From NCBI GenBank assembly GCA_017936785.1, contig JAGBEV010000014.1:1-64000 (forward strand): a DNA stretch of 64,000 nucleotides. The letters are read 5' to 3'. Under the pieces are notes generated by a model. That model had not been told where the DNA came from and searched no databases. It saw only the letters and a list, made by a program, of their open reading frames with translations. A program made the position numbers and the translations under genes. This DNA comes from Lachnospiraceae bacterium. Lineage in GTDB: Bacteria; Bacillota; Clostridia; Lachnospirales; Lachnospiraceae. Below, one piece after another: positions 52,018 through 60,555 of this stretch; within the stretch, counting starts at the first letter, position 1; each line of letters begins with the position of its first letter.

Positions 52018-52899
52018 TTAAGACTCGGGGTCCATAATTTTTGTAATTTTTGCTGCCACTTCCGGGTCCATTGCTCCCAGTATAGCACCTCTGTCATCCG
52101 GTTCCATAACACCCAGAATACGTGCCGCCAGATCCAGATTACCTGTCATCTCTTCAAAGATTGCCGCAGCTTCCTTGGGTTTCATCTCGGAATATGCCTG
52201 GGCATAATCCTTGATCTCCTGGGATTCCTCTTCTTTGGCTATAACCTCCTTATACAGGCTCTGTGCTGTTTCCGGGTCCATGGTCTCGTAATATCTTGCA
52301 TATTCCTCAGCCCCCGGTCCCTTTTCCGCGTAAACCACTTCCTGATAAAATTCATTTTTGATTCTCTGGAATTCAATCTGGTTTGCCTCAAAGGTGGATA
52401 ATCTCTCCACTTCCGCCTTCAGTTGTGAAATCTCCTCACTGTCAGAATTGAGATTGGACTGCGCCTGCTCCAATTGCAGCTCCAGTTTCTCTATCTGTTC
52501 CACCGCATCCTTCAGATTGGTATAACCATCATAGCTCTCTCCGTCAATCACTTCTGTTTCAGTACTTTGAGGCAGGATTTTATTTAATACGGGAACATCA
52601 GAAATAATAGGTGCCAATACATTGGAACCAAAGCCTCCCACATCCAGTTTGATCAAAAGCGCCAGAATACCCAGCCATATGATAATGATCACCGCTGTAA
52701 CGATAAAAACGGAAAAACCTCCGCCCTCTTCATCATCTTCCAGTCCGGCTTCCTCCATGGCAAGCTCCTTTGCCCTTCTTTTGGCTTCCTTTTTCTGCGC
52801 TTTCTGTTCCTGTTTTAATTTCTTTTTTTCCTCATTCAGCCTTTTCCGTTCTGCTGTGGGATCAAGCGTCCCAACCTGTTCCATATTTTCTTTCGCCAT
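52018..52899 (-). CDS. MotE-like / MgtE-N domain flagellar protein
   Basis: A 293-residue membrane protein: basic coiled N terminus (about 15-45), one membrane helix (about 63-84), a periplasmic coiled coil (about 130-180), and a C-terminal all-helical domain (MKPKEAAAIFEEMTGNLDLAARILG, MEPDDRGAILGAMDPEVAAKI) of the MgtE-N type found in MotE of other bacteria, a stator chaperone. Bacillus YlxF has the same place in the fla operon. Start at ATG 52899 (AGGTG 6 bases upstream); GTG 52908 overlaps fliJ. Confidence 0.82.
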   Translation of the reverse strand: MAKENMEQVGTLDPTAERKRLNEEKKKLKQEQKAQKKEAKRRAKELAMEEAGLEDDEEGGGFSVFIVTAVIIIIWLGILALLIKLDVGGFGSNVLAPIISDVPVLNKILPQSTETEVIDGESYDGYTNLKDAVEQIEKLELQLEQAQSNLNSDSEEISQLKAEVERLSTFEANQIEFQRIKNEFYQEVVYAEKGPGAEEYARYYETMDPETAQSLYKEVIAKEEESQEIKDYAQAYSEMKPKEAAAIFEEMTGNLDLAARILGVMEPDDRGAILGAMDPEVAAKITKIMDPES

Positions 52900-52904
52900 T
52901 GCAA

Positions 52905-53363
52905 TCACCTGTCATTGTCTGTTTTCTGACCGTGGGTATAACTGGTCAGTTCATCAATTTCCTTGCTCTCCGCAGCTTTTTCCTCCTGCATAAAAACCTC
53001 AAAAGCCTTTTCTTTTAATATTTCCTGGGTTTTTCGCTCCTGCATGGCTTTCTGCATACGGATTCTCTGTTCCTCCAGCTTCTTCTGCGCCATCCTTACC
53101 TGAATGGTCTGTGCCCTGACCTGCTCTCCTGCATGTGCCACCAGTTTTTTATTTTCTTCTATATCCAAAATGGAAAGTTTTTCAGCCAGCAGCAATTCCC
53201 TGCCCGCATTCTCCAGCCGGCTTCGCTTGTTCAGACAAAACTGCAGTTTTTCCTCTTCTTCCATGACCCGAAGATTAGCCGTAGCAAAATCATTTTTTGC
53301 CTGCTGTTCCATTTTATCTTTTATTTCCAGAATATTCTGCATTCGATAGATAAATCTGCTCAT
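52905..53363 (-). CDS. fliJ: Flagellar export chaperone FliJ
   Basis: Coiled-coil stalk protein that activates the export ATPase FliI. The 152 residues are almost entirely charged helix, starting with the FliJ motif FIYRMQNILEIKDKMEQQAKNDFA. It lies 32 bases after fliI and is followed immediately by the MotE-like gene. It ends in TGA. Confidence 0.9.
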   Translation of the reverse strand: MSRFIYRMQNILEIKDKMEQQAKNDFATANLRVMEEEEKLQFCLNKRSRLENAGRELLLAEKLSILDIEENKKLVAHAGEQVRAQTIQVRMAQKKLEEQRIRMQKAMQERKTQEILKEKAFEVFMQEEKAAESKEIDELTSYTHGQKTDNDR

Positions 53364-53395
53364 ACTGTCTCCTTAACAGAAACAATGCTCCGGTT

Positions 53396-54709
53396 TCAGA
53401 AAAGTTCCAAAAGCCTCTGAACTTCCTCTTCAAAAGGAATCTTTTCGTCTGTTCCCTGCATTAAAAATTCATTGACTGCCTGAATTTTCTCAATGGCATA
53501 ATCAATTTCCGGATTGCTCCCTTTTTTATATGCACCGATATTGATCAGATCTTCCGCATCATGATAGGTAGCGAGAACATTTTTCAGCTTTCCTGCCGCC
53601 TGCTTGTGTTCCGGCTCCGCGATCTGGCTCATGCAACGGGAAATACTCTGCAGCACATCGATTGCCGGATAGTGATTTTTGTGTGCCAGCTTCCGGTTCA
53701 GCATAATATGTCCATCCAGAATACTTCTTGCAGTATCCGTGATGGGTTCATTGAAATCATCGCCGTCTACCAATACCGTATACAGCCCTGTAATGGACCC
53801 CGTTTCATTTCTTCCTGCACGCTCCAGCAGCCTGGGCATTTCCGAATAAACGCTGGGGGGATATCCTCTTGTTACCGGCGGTTCCCCGCTGGCAAGCCCG
53901 ATTTCTCTCTGCGCCATGGAAAAACGGGTAAGAGAATCCATCATCAGTAAAACATCTTTTCCTTTATCCCTGAAATATTCCGCAATGGCAGTTGCTGTCT
54001 GTGCCGCCTTTTTTCTTTCCAGCGCCGGCTTATCCGAGGTTGCGACCACTACCACGCTTCGTTTCATACCTTCAGGTCCCAAATCTCTTTCTATAAACTC
54101 ACGGACCTCTCTGCCCCGCTCGCCTATGAGAGCAATCACATTGATATCAGCCCTGGTATTACGGGCAAACATTCCCATCAAGGTGGATTTTCCCACACCG
54201 GAACCGGCAAAAATGCCGATCCTTTGTCCTTTTCCTACTGTAATAAGACCATCTACCGCCTTTACCCCCAGGGGCAGAATCGTATCGATGATCTCTCTTT
54301 TCAGAGGATCAGGCGCCGCCGCTTCTATGGGATAAGTCTGAGTACAAAATACCGGACCCCCTTCAACAGGTCTTCCCAGACCATCCAGGGTTTTCCCCAG
54401 AAGTTCTTCTCCCACGGGAACGGAAAGAGGATTTCCTTCGTTTTCCACAACACATCCTCCACCGATGCGGTCCGTTGCCTCATAAGGCATCAGCAAAGTG
54501 TGTCTGTTCTTAAATCCTACCACTTCAGCAAGTATGTATTCTCCGCTCCTGCCCTCTTTATAAATCCGGCATAAATCTCCCATTTTGGAATCAGGTCCGG
54601 CAGACTCGATCGTAAGCCCTACCACATTGATCACTTTCCCCAGCTTCTTAAAATAGGTCAGATTATATGCTTTCTCATATTTCTTTACGTCAATCACTGC
54701 ATTTGTCAA
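53396..54709 (-). CDS. fliI: Flagellar export ATPase FliI
   Basis: Hexameric ATPase, related to F1 beta, that feeds the export gate. The 437 residues contain the Walker A GIFAGSGVGKSTLMGMF near 168, ALIGERGREVREFIERDLG, the Walker B LLMMDSLTRFSMAQREIGLA near 255 and the C-terminal VDVLQSISR region. Starts 14 bases after fliH and precedes fliJ, its activator. Confidence 0.97.
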   Translation of the reverse strand: MTNAVIDVKKYEKAYNLTYFKKLGKVINVVGLTIESAGPDSKMGDLCRIYKEGRSGEYILAEVVGFKNRHTLLMPYEATDRIGGGCVVENEGNPLSVPVGEELLGKTLDGLGRPVEGGPVFCTQTYPIEAAAPDPLKREIIDTILPLGVKAVDGLITVGKGQRIGIFAGSGVGKSTLMGMFARNTRADINVIALIGERGREVREFIERDLGPEGMKRSVVVVATSDKPALERKKAAQTATAIAEYFRDKGKDVLLMMDSLTRFSMAQREIGLASGEPPVTRGYPPSVYSEMPRLLERAGRNETGSITGLYTVLVDGDDFNEPITDTARSILDGHIMLNRKLAHKNHYPAIDVLQSISRCMSQIAEPEHKQAAGKLKNVLATYHDAEDLINIGAYKKGSNPEIDYAIEKIQAVNEFLMQGTDEKIPFEEEVQRLLELF

Positions 54710-54723
54710 CGTCTGAAACCCCT

Positions 54724-55608
54724 TTAACTTTCAGTCAGCCTGTTTATCCCTTCATAAGAAAGTAACAAAAGCTGTTTTTTTAATTCTTTTAGTTCTATTC
54801 CAAGACTGCAGTCAAAAATACCATTTTCCGTCTCGATCAGACACTGATTTTTCTTTAATGTCAGATCTTCCACAATATCAAAATGGGCATTTGCCACACC
54901 GCCGGCTTCCAGCAGCGCTTCCTTCTGCATACTGACAAAAGGAATATCCTCCTTCGAAACATGAATCAGATATTCCGAGCTTCCTTCCATTTTTCGAAGT
55001 GTATTGCCCAGCAGATGAACGACCACATCCCTGTAGTCGGCTATTTTGACATGAAAAATATGCTCATAGATATCTGTCAGCACATTGATCAGTTCCGGCT
55101 CTATCTCTCTGATTTTTTCCTGATAAATCCCGGCAAGCTGTGCTTCTTTTTCCTCGTATTCCCGTTTCAACTGCTCTTTTAAGCTCTCCGCTTCCTGACA
55201 GCCTTTGGCATAGCCTTCAGACTGCCCTCTGGCAGCGCCCTCCTCATATGCCTGCTGTCTGAGCTGCTCCGCTTCACGTCTCGCCTGTTCCATCATGGCA
55301 TCGATTTCTTCCTGTGCCTGCGCCAGCAATTCTTCCGGCGAGGGTCCTTCATATACCGGCTCCGCCTTAATGACATTGCTTCCGTCATCATCTAAAAGCT
55401 TTGAAACCTGTGCTGCCTCTATGCCATCGGAAAATTCCTCGGGAAAATTAGTTCCGTCCTCTTCCTCAATGCTGCTTTTCAGATTTTTTGAAAGTTCTGC
55501 GATCCGTTCTGCCATTCTCTCATTGGAATCAATGACCCTGGCTTCTGAATCCTTCAAAACTACCTGATTGAATTTATATAAATTGGGACTAGACAACAAT
55601 CTCGTCAC
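54724..55608 (-). CDS. fliH: Flagellar export ATPase regulator FliH
   Basis: Dimeric coiled-coil protein that inhibits and positions FliI. The 294 residues have a charged N-terminal arm, a Glu/Gln/Ala-rich coiled coil about 90-165 with the GxxxG-like repeats EGAARGQSEGYAKG, and a C-terminal FliH/NolV domain. It overlaps the end of fliG by 20 bases. Confidence 0.9.
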   Translation of the reverse strand: MTRLLSSPNLYKFNQVVLKDSEARVIDSNERMAERIAELSKNLKSSIEEEDGTNFPEEFSDGIEAAQVSKLLDDDGSNVIKAEPVYEGPSPEELLAQAQEEIDAMMEQARREAEQLRQQAYEEGAARGQSEGYAKGCQEAESLKEQLKREYEEKEAQLAGIYQEKIREIEPELINVLTDIYEHIFHVKIADYRDVVVHLLGNTLRKMEGSSEYLIHVSKEDIPFVSMQKEALLEAGGVANAHFDIVEDLTLKKNQCLIETENGIFDCSLGIELKELKKQLLLLSYEGINRLTES

Positions 55609-56602
55609 CTCCGCCTCTGGAAATGATAATCTCCGCGGAGTCTTCCAGTTTTCTGATAATATTTACGATCTTCTGCTGTGCTTCTTCTACATCCTTCATA
55701 CGTACAGGACCCATGAATTCCATATCCTCTTTGATCATGGCAGCCAGACGCTTGGAAAGGTTGTTGAAGATTGCATTCTGTACCTGTTCTCCCGATCCCT
55801 TCAGGGCAATTGCCAGATCGTTATTATCAACATCACGCAGTACCCTCTGAATGGCTCTGTCATCCAGCATAAGGATATCTTCGAATACAAACATCTTCTT
55901 GCGGATTTCGTCTGCAAGCTCGGGATCTTCGATCTCCAAAGTTTCCATAATGTGCTTCTCGGTTCCACGGTCTACGGCATTTAAGATTTCCACTACTGCG
56001 TCCACACCGCCGATCACTGTGTAATCCTGATTTACCAAAGAAGACAGCTTTGTTTCCAGCACCCGTTCCACCTCTTTAATAACATCCGGACTGGTACGGT
56101 CCATAGTAGCCACACGTTTGGCAACATCTGCCTGTCTGTCCGGTGTCAGCGCAGAAAGGATCATAGACGCCTGCTGAGGTGACAAATATGATAAGATCAA
56201 GGCAATGGTCTGAGGATGCTCGTCCTGAATAAAGTTCAGGATCTGAGAAGCATCCGCCTTCCGTACAAACTCAAAAGGCTTAACCTGTAAGGATGCAGTA
56301 AGCTTGCCAATAACATCCATGGCTTTCTCCGCACCCAATGCCTTTTCCAAAAGTTCCTTGGCATAACCGATACCGCCTTCCGCAATATACTGCTGGGCAA
56401 GACACACTTCATAAAACTCACTGATCACATCTTCCTTTAACTGCGGTGTAATACTTCTGGTATTAGCGATCTCCAATGTAAGTTCTTCTATTTCCTCTTC
56501 TTTTAAATGCTTAAATATCTGGGAGGATTTTTCCGGTCCCAATGCGATCAACAGGACTGCAGCCTTCTGAACACCGGAAATATCGTGTTCGCTTCGCGCC
56601 AT
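55589..56602 (-). CDS. fliG: Flagellar motor switch protein FliG
   Basis: C-ring protein that contacts the MS ring and the stator. The 337 residues contain the N-terminal FliF-binding domain (SGVQKAAVLLIALGPEKSSQIFKHL), the middle EHPQTIALILSYLSP (EHPQ motif) near 130, and the C-terminal torque helix with charged residues (MFVFEDILMLDDRAIQRVLRDVDN) near 250. Starts 6 bases after fliF, overlaps fliH. Confidence 0.97.
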   Translation of the reverse strand: MARSEHDISGVQKAAVLLIALGPEKSSQIFKHLKEEEIEELTLEIANTRSITPQLKEDVISEFYEVCLAQQYIAEGGIGYAKELLEKALGAEKAMDVIGKLTASLQVKPFEFVRKADASQILNFIQDEHPQTIALILSYLSPQQASMILSALTPDRQADVAKRVATMDRTSPDVIKEVERVLETKLSSLVNQDYTVIGGVDAVVEILNAVDRGTEKHIMETLEIEDPELADEIRKKMFVFEDILMLDDRAIQRVLRDVDNNDLAIALKGSGEQVQNAIFNNLSKRLAAMIKEDMEFMGPVRMKDVEEAQQKIVNIIRKLEDSAEIIISRGGGDEIVV

Positions 56603-56608
56603 TCCCTT

Positions 56609-58210
56609 TTACCCCCAATCTTCCGAAAGCCAGTTTCTCAGCAGATTTGCCACTGCCTCCGGATTTTCATCCACAAATTTTTCTATCATCTTTCTGGTCT
56701 CGGATTTCTCTTCCAGTTCAATATCTTCCAATATTTCAGGCGTGGACTGCAGCAGGCTTTCCACAGACAGTTCTTCCTCCGGTGCTTCCCTCTTTGCACC
56801 TCTCATACTCCAGAGGACAACAAATGCCAACAGCCCCAGAATAATAACGATAATAACAATCTGTACAACGTCTGTAGCTTCTACATCCAGTCCCTCTTTA
56901 TCAATGAAAACCGGCACCTCATATGCTACAATGGAAATATTCTCCAACGGAATTCCCGTTGCCGTATGTACCACTGAATAAATATCTTCATCTACTTCCA
57001 GTTTTACCTGGGCTTCATTAGCTGCCTTAAACTCGTCCCATGACATATCTGTCAGAAGTCCCTGTGCCCTGACTTCCTCTTCTTTATACACTCTGAGGGT
57101 CTTTGCCGCTACAGAAATGGAAGAATTGTCATACTGGATCAAGCCCGGAGGAATGGTCTGGGTCTTTACGGATTCATTTGGAAGAAAATCCCTTGATTCC
57201 TGAGTTACACTTTCAGATGAATTATCATAATTACGCAGGGTATATGTTGTATCCTCATCGCTGTCATTGCTGGTAGTGCCCGGTACCCCTGACACTCCGC
57301 CCTGGGAATCCAACTGATAAGTATCTTCATGGCTGAGTACACCCTGGGTGGAATCCTCGGCAGGTGTATAAGAATGATCCACCAATTCGGTTACGGAAAA
57401 ATCCAGATCCAGATTGCTTGCCACCTCAACATTATCATATAAATCCGTACCCAAAAGCACAGATTTCACTTCGCTCCTTACCAGATCTTCCGCTTTTTTC
57501 TTCATGGAAAGCTGACTGTTGGCACTGGTTCCGTTTGTATTGGAGCTGTCCTCTCCTGAGAAGAGGAGATTTCCATCTGTGTCGATAATGGTCACATTGT
57601 CTGTTGTCTCATTTCCAAGTGCAGTTGCCACCACTCTTGCCAGTGCAGCAGCAGCCTCTTCACTCAGTTCCCCGTCCAGATGCAGGGTAACTGCAGCAAA
57701 GGATTCCTTATCCTGAGCGATCAGCGTGCCGTCATCCTCCTGAACATCCAGATTGACTGTTGCTTTTTTTACAACGGAGTTTGCTTCCAGTGTATCCTCC
57801 AGCTGCTGTGCCAGAAATACCACATATTTTTTCTGCTTATCTGACTCCGTAGTGGAAAAACCGCCGCTTATGACATTTTCAATACCAAAAGTCATGGTGG
57901 GAATATTATTGGCACCCAGCAAAAGATTTGCTTCCGATTCCTGACTTTCCAATATGGAAATTACGGTGCCTTCCTTATTGGTCTCATAATCCATATTGTT
58001 ATCTTTTAACAATTCCGCTATTTCTGCCGCCTCTGTTGTGGTCTCACAGGTCACTAACGGAACATACTCTTTTCTCGTCAGTAAAGTCACCAAAAGGGCC
58101 AGTGCCAAAATGACACCCGCCGCAATACTGATGATAACGGTTTTTTGTTTTGTGCTGAATTTGTTCCACCATGATACAATTTTCTTTGGAAGTTCCCTTA
58201 ATTGATTCAT
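56609..58210 (-). CDS. fliF: Flagellar MS-ring protein FliF
   Basis: Forms the membrane ring that nucleates the basal body. The 533 residues have two membrane helices (about 24-45 and 445-467) enclosing the periplasmic ring-building motifs (ETTTEAAEIAELLKDNNMDYETNKEGTVI near 58, and the IDTDGNLLFSGEDS insert). The C-terminal cytoplasmic tail ends VANLLRNWLSEDWG, the FliG-binding peptide. It follows fliE by 23 bases. Confidence 0.96.
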   Translation of the reverse strand: MNQLRELPKKIVSWWNKFSTKQKTVIISIAAGVILALALLVTLLTRKEYVPLVTCETTTEAAEIAELLKDNNMDYETNKEGTVISILESQESEANLLLGANNIPTMTFGIENVISGGFSTTESDKQKKYVVFLAQQLEDTLEANSVVKKATVNLDVQEDDGTLIAQDKESFAAVTLHLDGELSEEAAAALARVVATALGNETTDNVTIIDTDGNLLFSGEDSSNTNGTSANSQLSMKKKAEDLVRSEVKSVLLGTDLYDNVEVASNLDLDFSVTELVDHSYTPAEDSTQGVLSHEDTYQLDSQGGVSGVPGTTSNDSDEDTTYTLRNYDNSSESVTQESRDFLPNESVKTQTIPPGLIQYDNSSISVAAKTLRVYKEEEVRAQGLLTDMSWDEFKAANEAQVKLEVDEDIYSVVHTATGIPLENISIVAYEVPVFIDKEGLDVEATDVVQIVIIVIILGLLAFVVLWSMRGAKREAPEEELSVESLLQSTPEILEDIELEEKSETRKMIEKFVDENPEAVANLLRNWLSEDWG

Positions 58211-58233
58211 TGTTTTCCCTTACTCCTTAGCAC

Positions 58234-58566
58234 CTAAATCTGGATATTCATAATCTCTTTATATGCTTCCAGAAATTTATCTCTTACTGCTACCGTATAC
58301 TGGAAAGCTTCAGAGGCTTTCTGCATGGCAATAGTAAGATCGTGGGTATTTTCTGCCTCGCCCATGGCAAATCGGATTTTTTCATTTTCCGCATCAGACA
58401 AATATGCATTGGTCTCTTTGATATTTGCTACGGCAGAATCCAAAAAAGAAGCGAAAACATCTTGATCATTATTTAAAGCAGCCGGACTGAGTGTTGCCGC
58501 TTTGCTGCTCTCATATGCACTTCTGATCGCATTAGAACTGATATTGTATAATGAACTGATATCCAT
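58234..58566 (-). CDS. fliE: Flagellar hook-basal body protein FliE
   Basis: Adaptor between MS ring/export gate and rod. The 110 residues show the family core: DVFASFLDSAVANIKETNAYLSDAENEKIRFAMGEAENTHDLTIAMQKASEAFQYTVAVRDK with the conserved helix that fits the gate. It sits between flgC and fliF as usual. Confidence 0.95.
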   Translation of the reverse strand: MDISSLYNISSNAIRSAYESSKAATLSPAALNNDQDVFASFLDSAVANIKETNAYLSDAENEKIRFAMGEAENTHDLTIAMQKASEAFQYTVAVRDKFLEAYKEIMNIQI

Positions 58567-58588
58567 TTTTTATCCTCCCCATAACTGA

Positions 58589-59032
58589 TTAGTTAGCCAT
58601 CTCCAAGCCCTTTACCGCAATGTCCTTACTGGTATTGAAGGCTGTTGCATTTGCTTCATAAGAACGGCTGGCATCGATCAGGTCTGTCATTTCCGTAACA
58701 ATATTTACATTGGGATAATAAACATACCCATTTTCATCAGCATCCGGATGAGAGGGGTCATAAGCCTTGATCAGATCCGTTTCATAATCGTCATAGGTTC
58801 CCGTTACCTTAACGCCCTCTCCTGTATATGTTCCTTTTGCCTTCTTTAAAGTGTCTGCAAAGGAAACGCCGCCGCTTTTCTCCTGAAAAGTGACGATTTT
58901 TCTTCTATAAGGCGTACCGTCTTCTGTACGGGTGGTGTTCACATTTGCAATATTCTCGGAAATAACATCCATGCGGTAGCGCTGTGCTGTCAATCCGGTT
59001 GCATTAATGTTAAATGAAGTAAATAATCCCAT
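58589..59032 (-). CDS. flgC: Flagellar rod protein FlgC
   Basis: Proximal rod subunit exported before the hook. The 147 residues start FNINATGLTAQRYRMDVISENIANVNTTRTEDGTPYRRK and end with the paired C-terminal helix (EMTDLIDASRSYEANATAFNTSKDIAVKGLEM), both hallmarks of rod proteins. It follows flgB by 15 bases. Confidence 0.97.
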   Translation of the reverse strand: MGLFTSFNINATGLTAQRYRMDVISENIANVNTTRTEDGTPYRRKIVTFQEKSGGVSFADTLKKAKGTYTGEGVKVTGTYDDYETDLIKAYDPSHPDADENGYVYYPNVNIVTEMTDLIDASRSYEANATAFNTSKDIAVKGLEMAN

Positions 59033-59047
59033 TCCAAATTCCTCCTA

Positions 59048-59437
59048 CTATTTCATCGCAGCACTTAAAAGCGCAAATTCCTGATTCACACTGTCTATCA
59101 ATGCCTGATATCTGATCTGATTGCTTGCCAGCTCTACATACTCTGTGTCCGGGTCCACATTATTGCCATCCAGACGATAAGAATAATCGCCGTGATCGGT
59201 ATATGTATCCACATCCAGGACTGATGAACGGATATGGGCAACCTTGCCGTCCATGGTCCGGTAACCGGAGCTTTGAAGCGCCTGCTTTAATGCACTTTCA
59301 AAATCCACATCCTGTCTCTTATATCCCGGCGTGGATTGATTGGCAATGTTATTTGCTATGGTTTCATTGCGAAGCCATGCCGCATCTGCCGCTTTATTCA
59401 ACACATTTACATAATCAAATACGCTAGATGAAATCAT
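59048..59437 (-). CDS. flgB: Flagellar rod protein FlgB
   Basis: First rod subunit and first gene of the fla/che operon. The start is ATG 59437, with AAGGAG 8 bases upstream; the longer frame upstream (to 59491) passes through the leader and lacks a ribosome binding site. The 129 residues show ANNIANQSTPGYKRQDVDFE near 25 and VELASNQIRYQALIDSVNQEFALL at the end. Confidence 0.96.
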   Translation of the reverse strand: MISSSVFDYVNVLNKAADAAWLRNETIANNIANQSTPGYKRQDVDFESALKQALQSSGYRTMDGKVAHIRSSVLDVDTYTDHGDYSYRLDGNNVDPDTEYVELASNQIRYQALIDSVNQEFALLSAAMK

Positions 59438-59496
59438 AAAATCTCTCCTTATTACACTGCTTGGCATATGTCTGCATAATAGACCTACCATATCTT

Positions 59497-59524
59497 ATTA
59501 TAAATTATTTGTGGAAAAACACAA
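59497..59524 (-). promoter_or_regulatory. Promoter of the fla/che operon
   Basis: -35 TTGTGT (59519-59524), 16-bp spacer, perfect -10 TATAAT (59497-59502), giving a leader of about 50 bases before flgB. The -35 is inside a small TTGTG/CACAA inverted repeat, and a more distant CACAAG/CTTGTG pair lies upstream, so a regulator binding CTTGTG-type half-sites is possible. Confidence 0.65.
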
Positions 59525-59570
59525 GTTTTTTAAGCAAATTACTCTATCTTGTGCGTTTTTTTACACTTTA

Positions 59571-59608
59571 GCACAAAAAGGGACTTACCCTGTAATGTAA
59601 ATCCCTTT
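59571..59608 (-). terminator. Terminator of codY
   Basis: A 12-bp stem (59597-59608 with 59577-59588, one G-U pair) with an 8-base loop followed by TTTTTG on the minus strand, about 80 bases past the codY stop. The remaining bases of the codY-flgB gap hold the fla/che promoter. Confidence 0.7.
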
Positions 59609-59687
59609 AACCATGCCAAATCCATTTGCATACACTATTCTGTTCCTATTACCGTTCACAGCATAACTTTTATTTTTTGCTGTCATG

Positions 59688-60467
59688 CTACCGGTTAAAT
59701 CTTTCAATTTCTTCATAAACCGCATCATTCAGGACCTTAATATAGGTTCCTTTCATCCCGGAGCTTCTTGACTCGATCACTCCGGCACTTTCAAATTTGC
59801 GGAGGGCATTGACAATAACGCTTCTGGTAATACCCACCCTGTCTGCGATCTTGCTTGCCACCAATATGCCTTCCATACCGTTTAGTTCTTCAAAAATATG
59901 TACGATCGCTTCTTCTTCCGACGAAGATAAGGTGCTTAAAGCAGATTTTACCACCTGATGCTTCCTGCTCTCTTCTGCATTCTCCTCATTAACGGAACGG
60001 AGCATTTCCAGCCCCACCACCGTTACGCCATATTCAGTCAGGATAATATCATCAATATCGTACTGGTCATTGCATTTATAAAGGAATAACGTTCCAAGTC
60101 TTTCTCCTGCAATCTCAATAGGAGCGATCACAGCCTGAAACTTCTTAACATCTGTAGTCTCAAAGCCCAGGGTGGAAAGATTCACATTTTCCTTTGTGCT
60201 GAGCACTGAAAGGAAACGGTCATTTAACAGTGCATCAATCAGGCTGCCCACTTCACCATGGAGCAGTTCTGTAATCTGTTCTATCTCTTCTCTATTGCCC
60301 ACACCCAGTATTTTACCCTTTTTGCTGATCACCAGCACATTGGATAAAAGGATTTCCTTCATGACATCACAGATATCATTAAACACAACTTTGCTTGTAT
60401 TGTTATTATGCAATAGCTTTCCGATCTTTCTGGTCTTATCCAGCAACTGAACGCTGCTCATGTACAT
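59688..60467 (-). CDS. codY: GTP- and branched-chain-amino-acid-sensing repressor CodY
   Basis: Global regulator that represses starvation genes when GTP and isoleucine/valine/leucine are high. The 259 residues comprise an N-terminal GAF sensor domain and a C-terminal winged helix with the very conserved ASKIADRVGITRSVIVNALRKFESAGVIESRS, followed by GMKGTYIKV. The start ATG 60467 has AGGA 6 bases upstream. In Bacillus CodY lies beside fla/che genes and represses motility; the same adjacency here (codY directly upstream of flgB) suggests a shared control link, which is inference. Confidence 0.97.
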   Translation of the reverse strand: MYMSSVQLLDKTRKIGKLLHNNNTSKVVFNDICDVMKEILLSNVLVISKKGKILGVGNREEIEQITELLHGEVGSLIDALLNDRFLSVLSTKENVNLSTLGFETTDVKKFQAVIAPIEIAGERLGTLFLYKCNDQYDIDDIILTEYGVTVVGLEMLRSVNEENAEESRKHQVVKSALSTLSSSEEEAIVHIFEELNGMEGILVASKIADRVGITRSVIVNALRKFESAGVIESRSSGMKGTYIKVLNDAVYEEIERFNR

Positions 60468-60495
60468 TTCACATCCTTCGCACTGTTTTGAAATT

Positions 60496-60524
60496 ATTTT
60501 AACACAATTTTCTCACAGATGCAA
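60496..60524 (-). promoter_or_regulatory. Promoter of codY
   Basis: -35 TTGCAT (60519-60524), 17-bp spacer, -10 TAAAAT (60496-60501), within the 88-base gap after topA. The spacer contains GAGAAAATTGT, a partial match to the CodY binding motif, too weak to claim autoregulation. Confidence 0.6.
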
Positions 60525-60555
60525 CGGAGTTTCGCAAATTGTCTGAATATTATAT

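Noticed and set aside
59438..59491. 18-codon upstream extension of flgB
   Set aside because: It reaches almost to the promoter -10 with no ribosome binding site; AAGGAG precedes the ATG at 59437.
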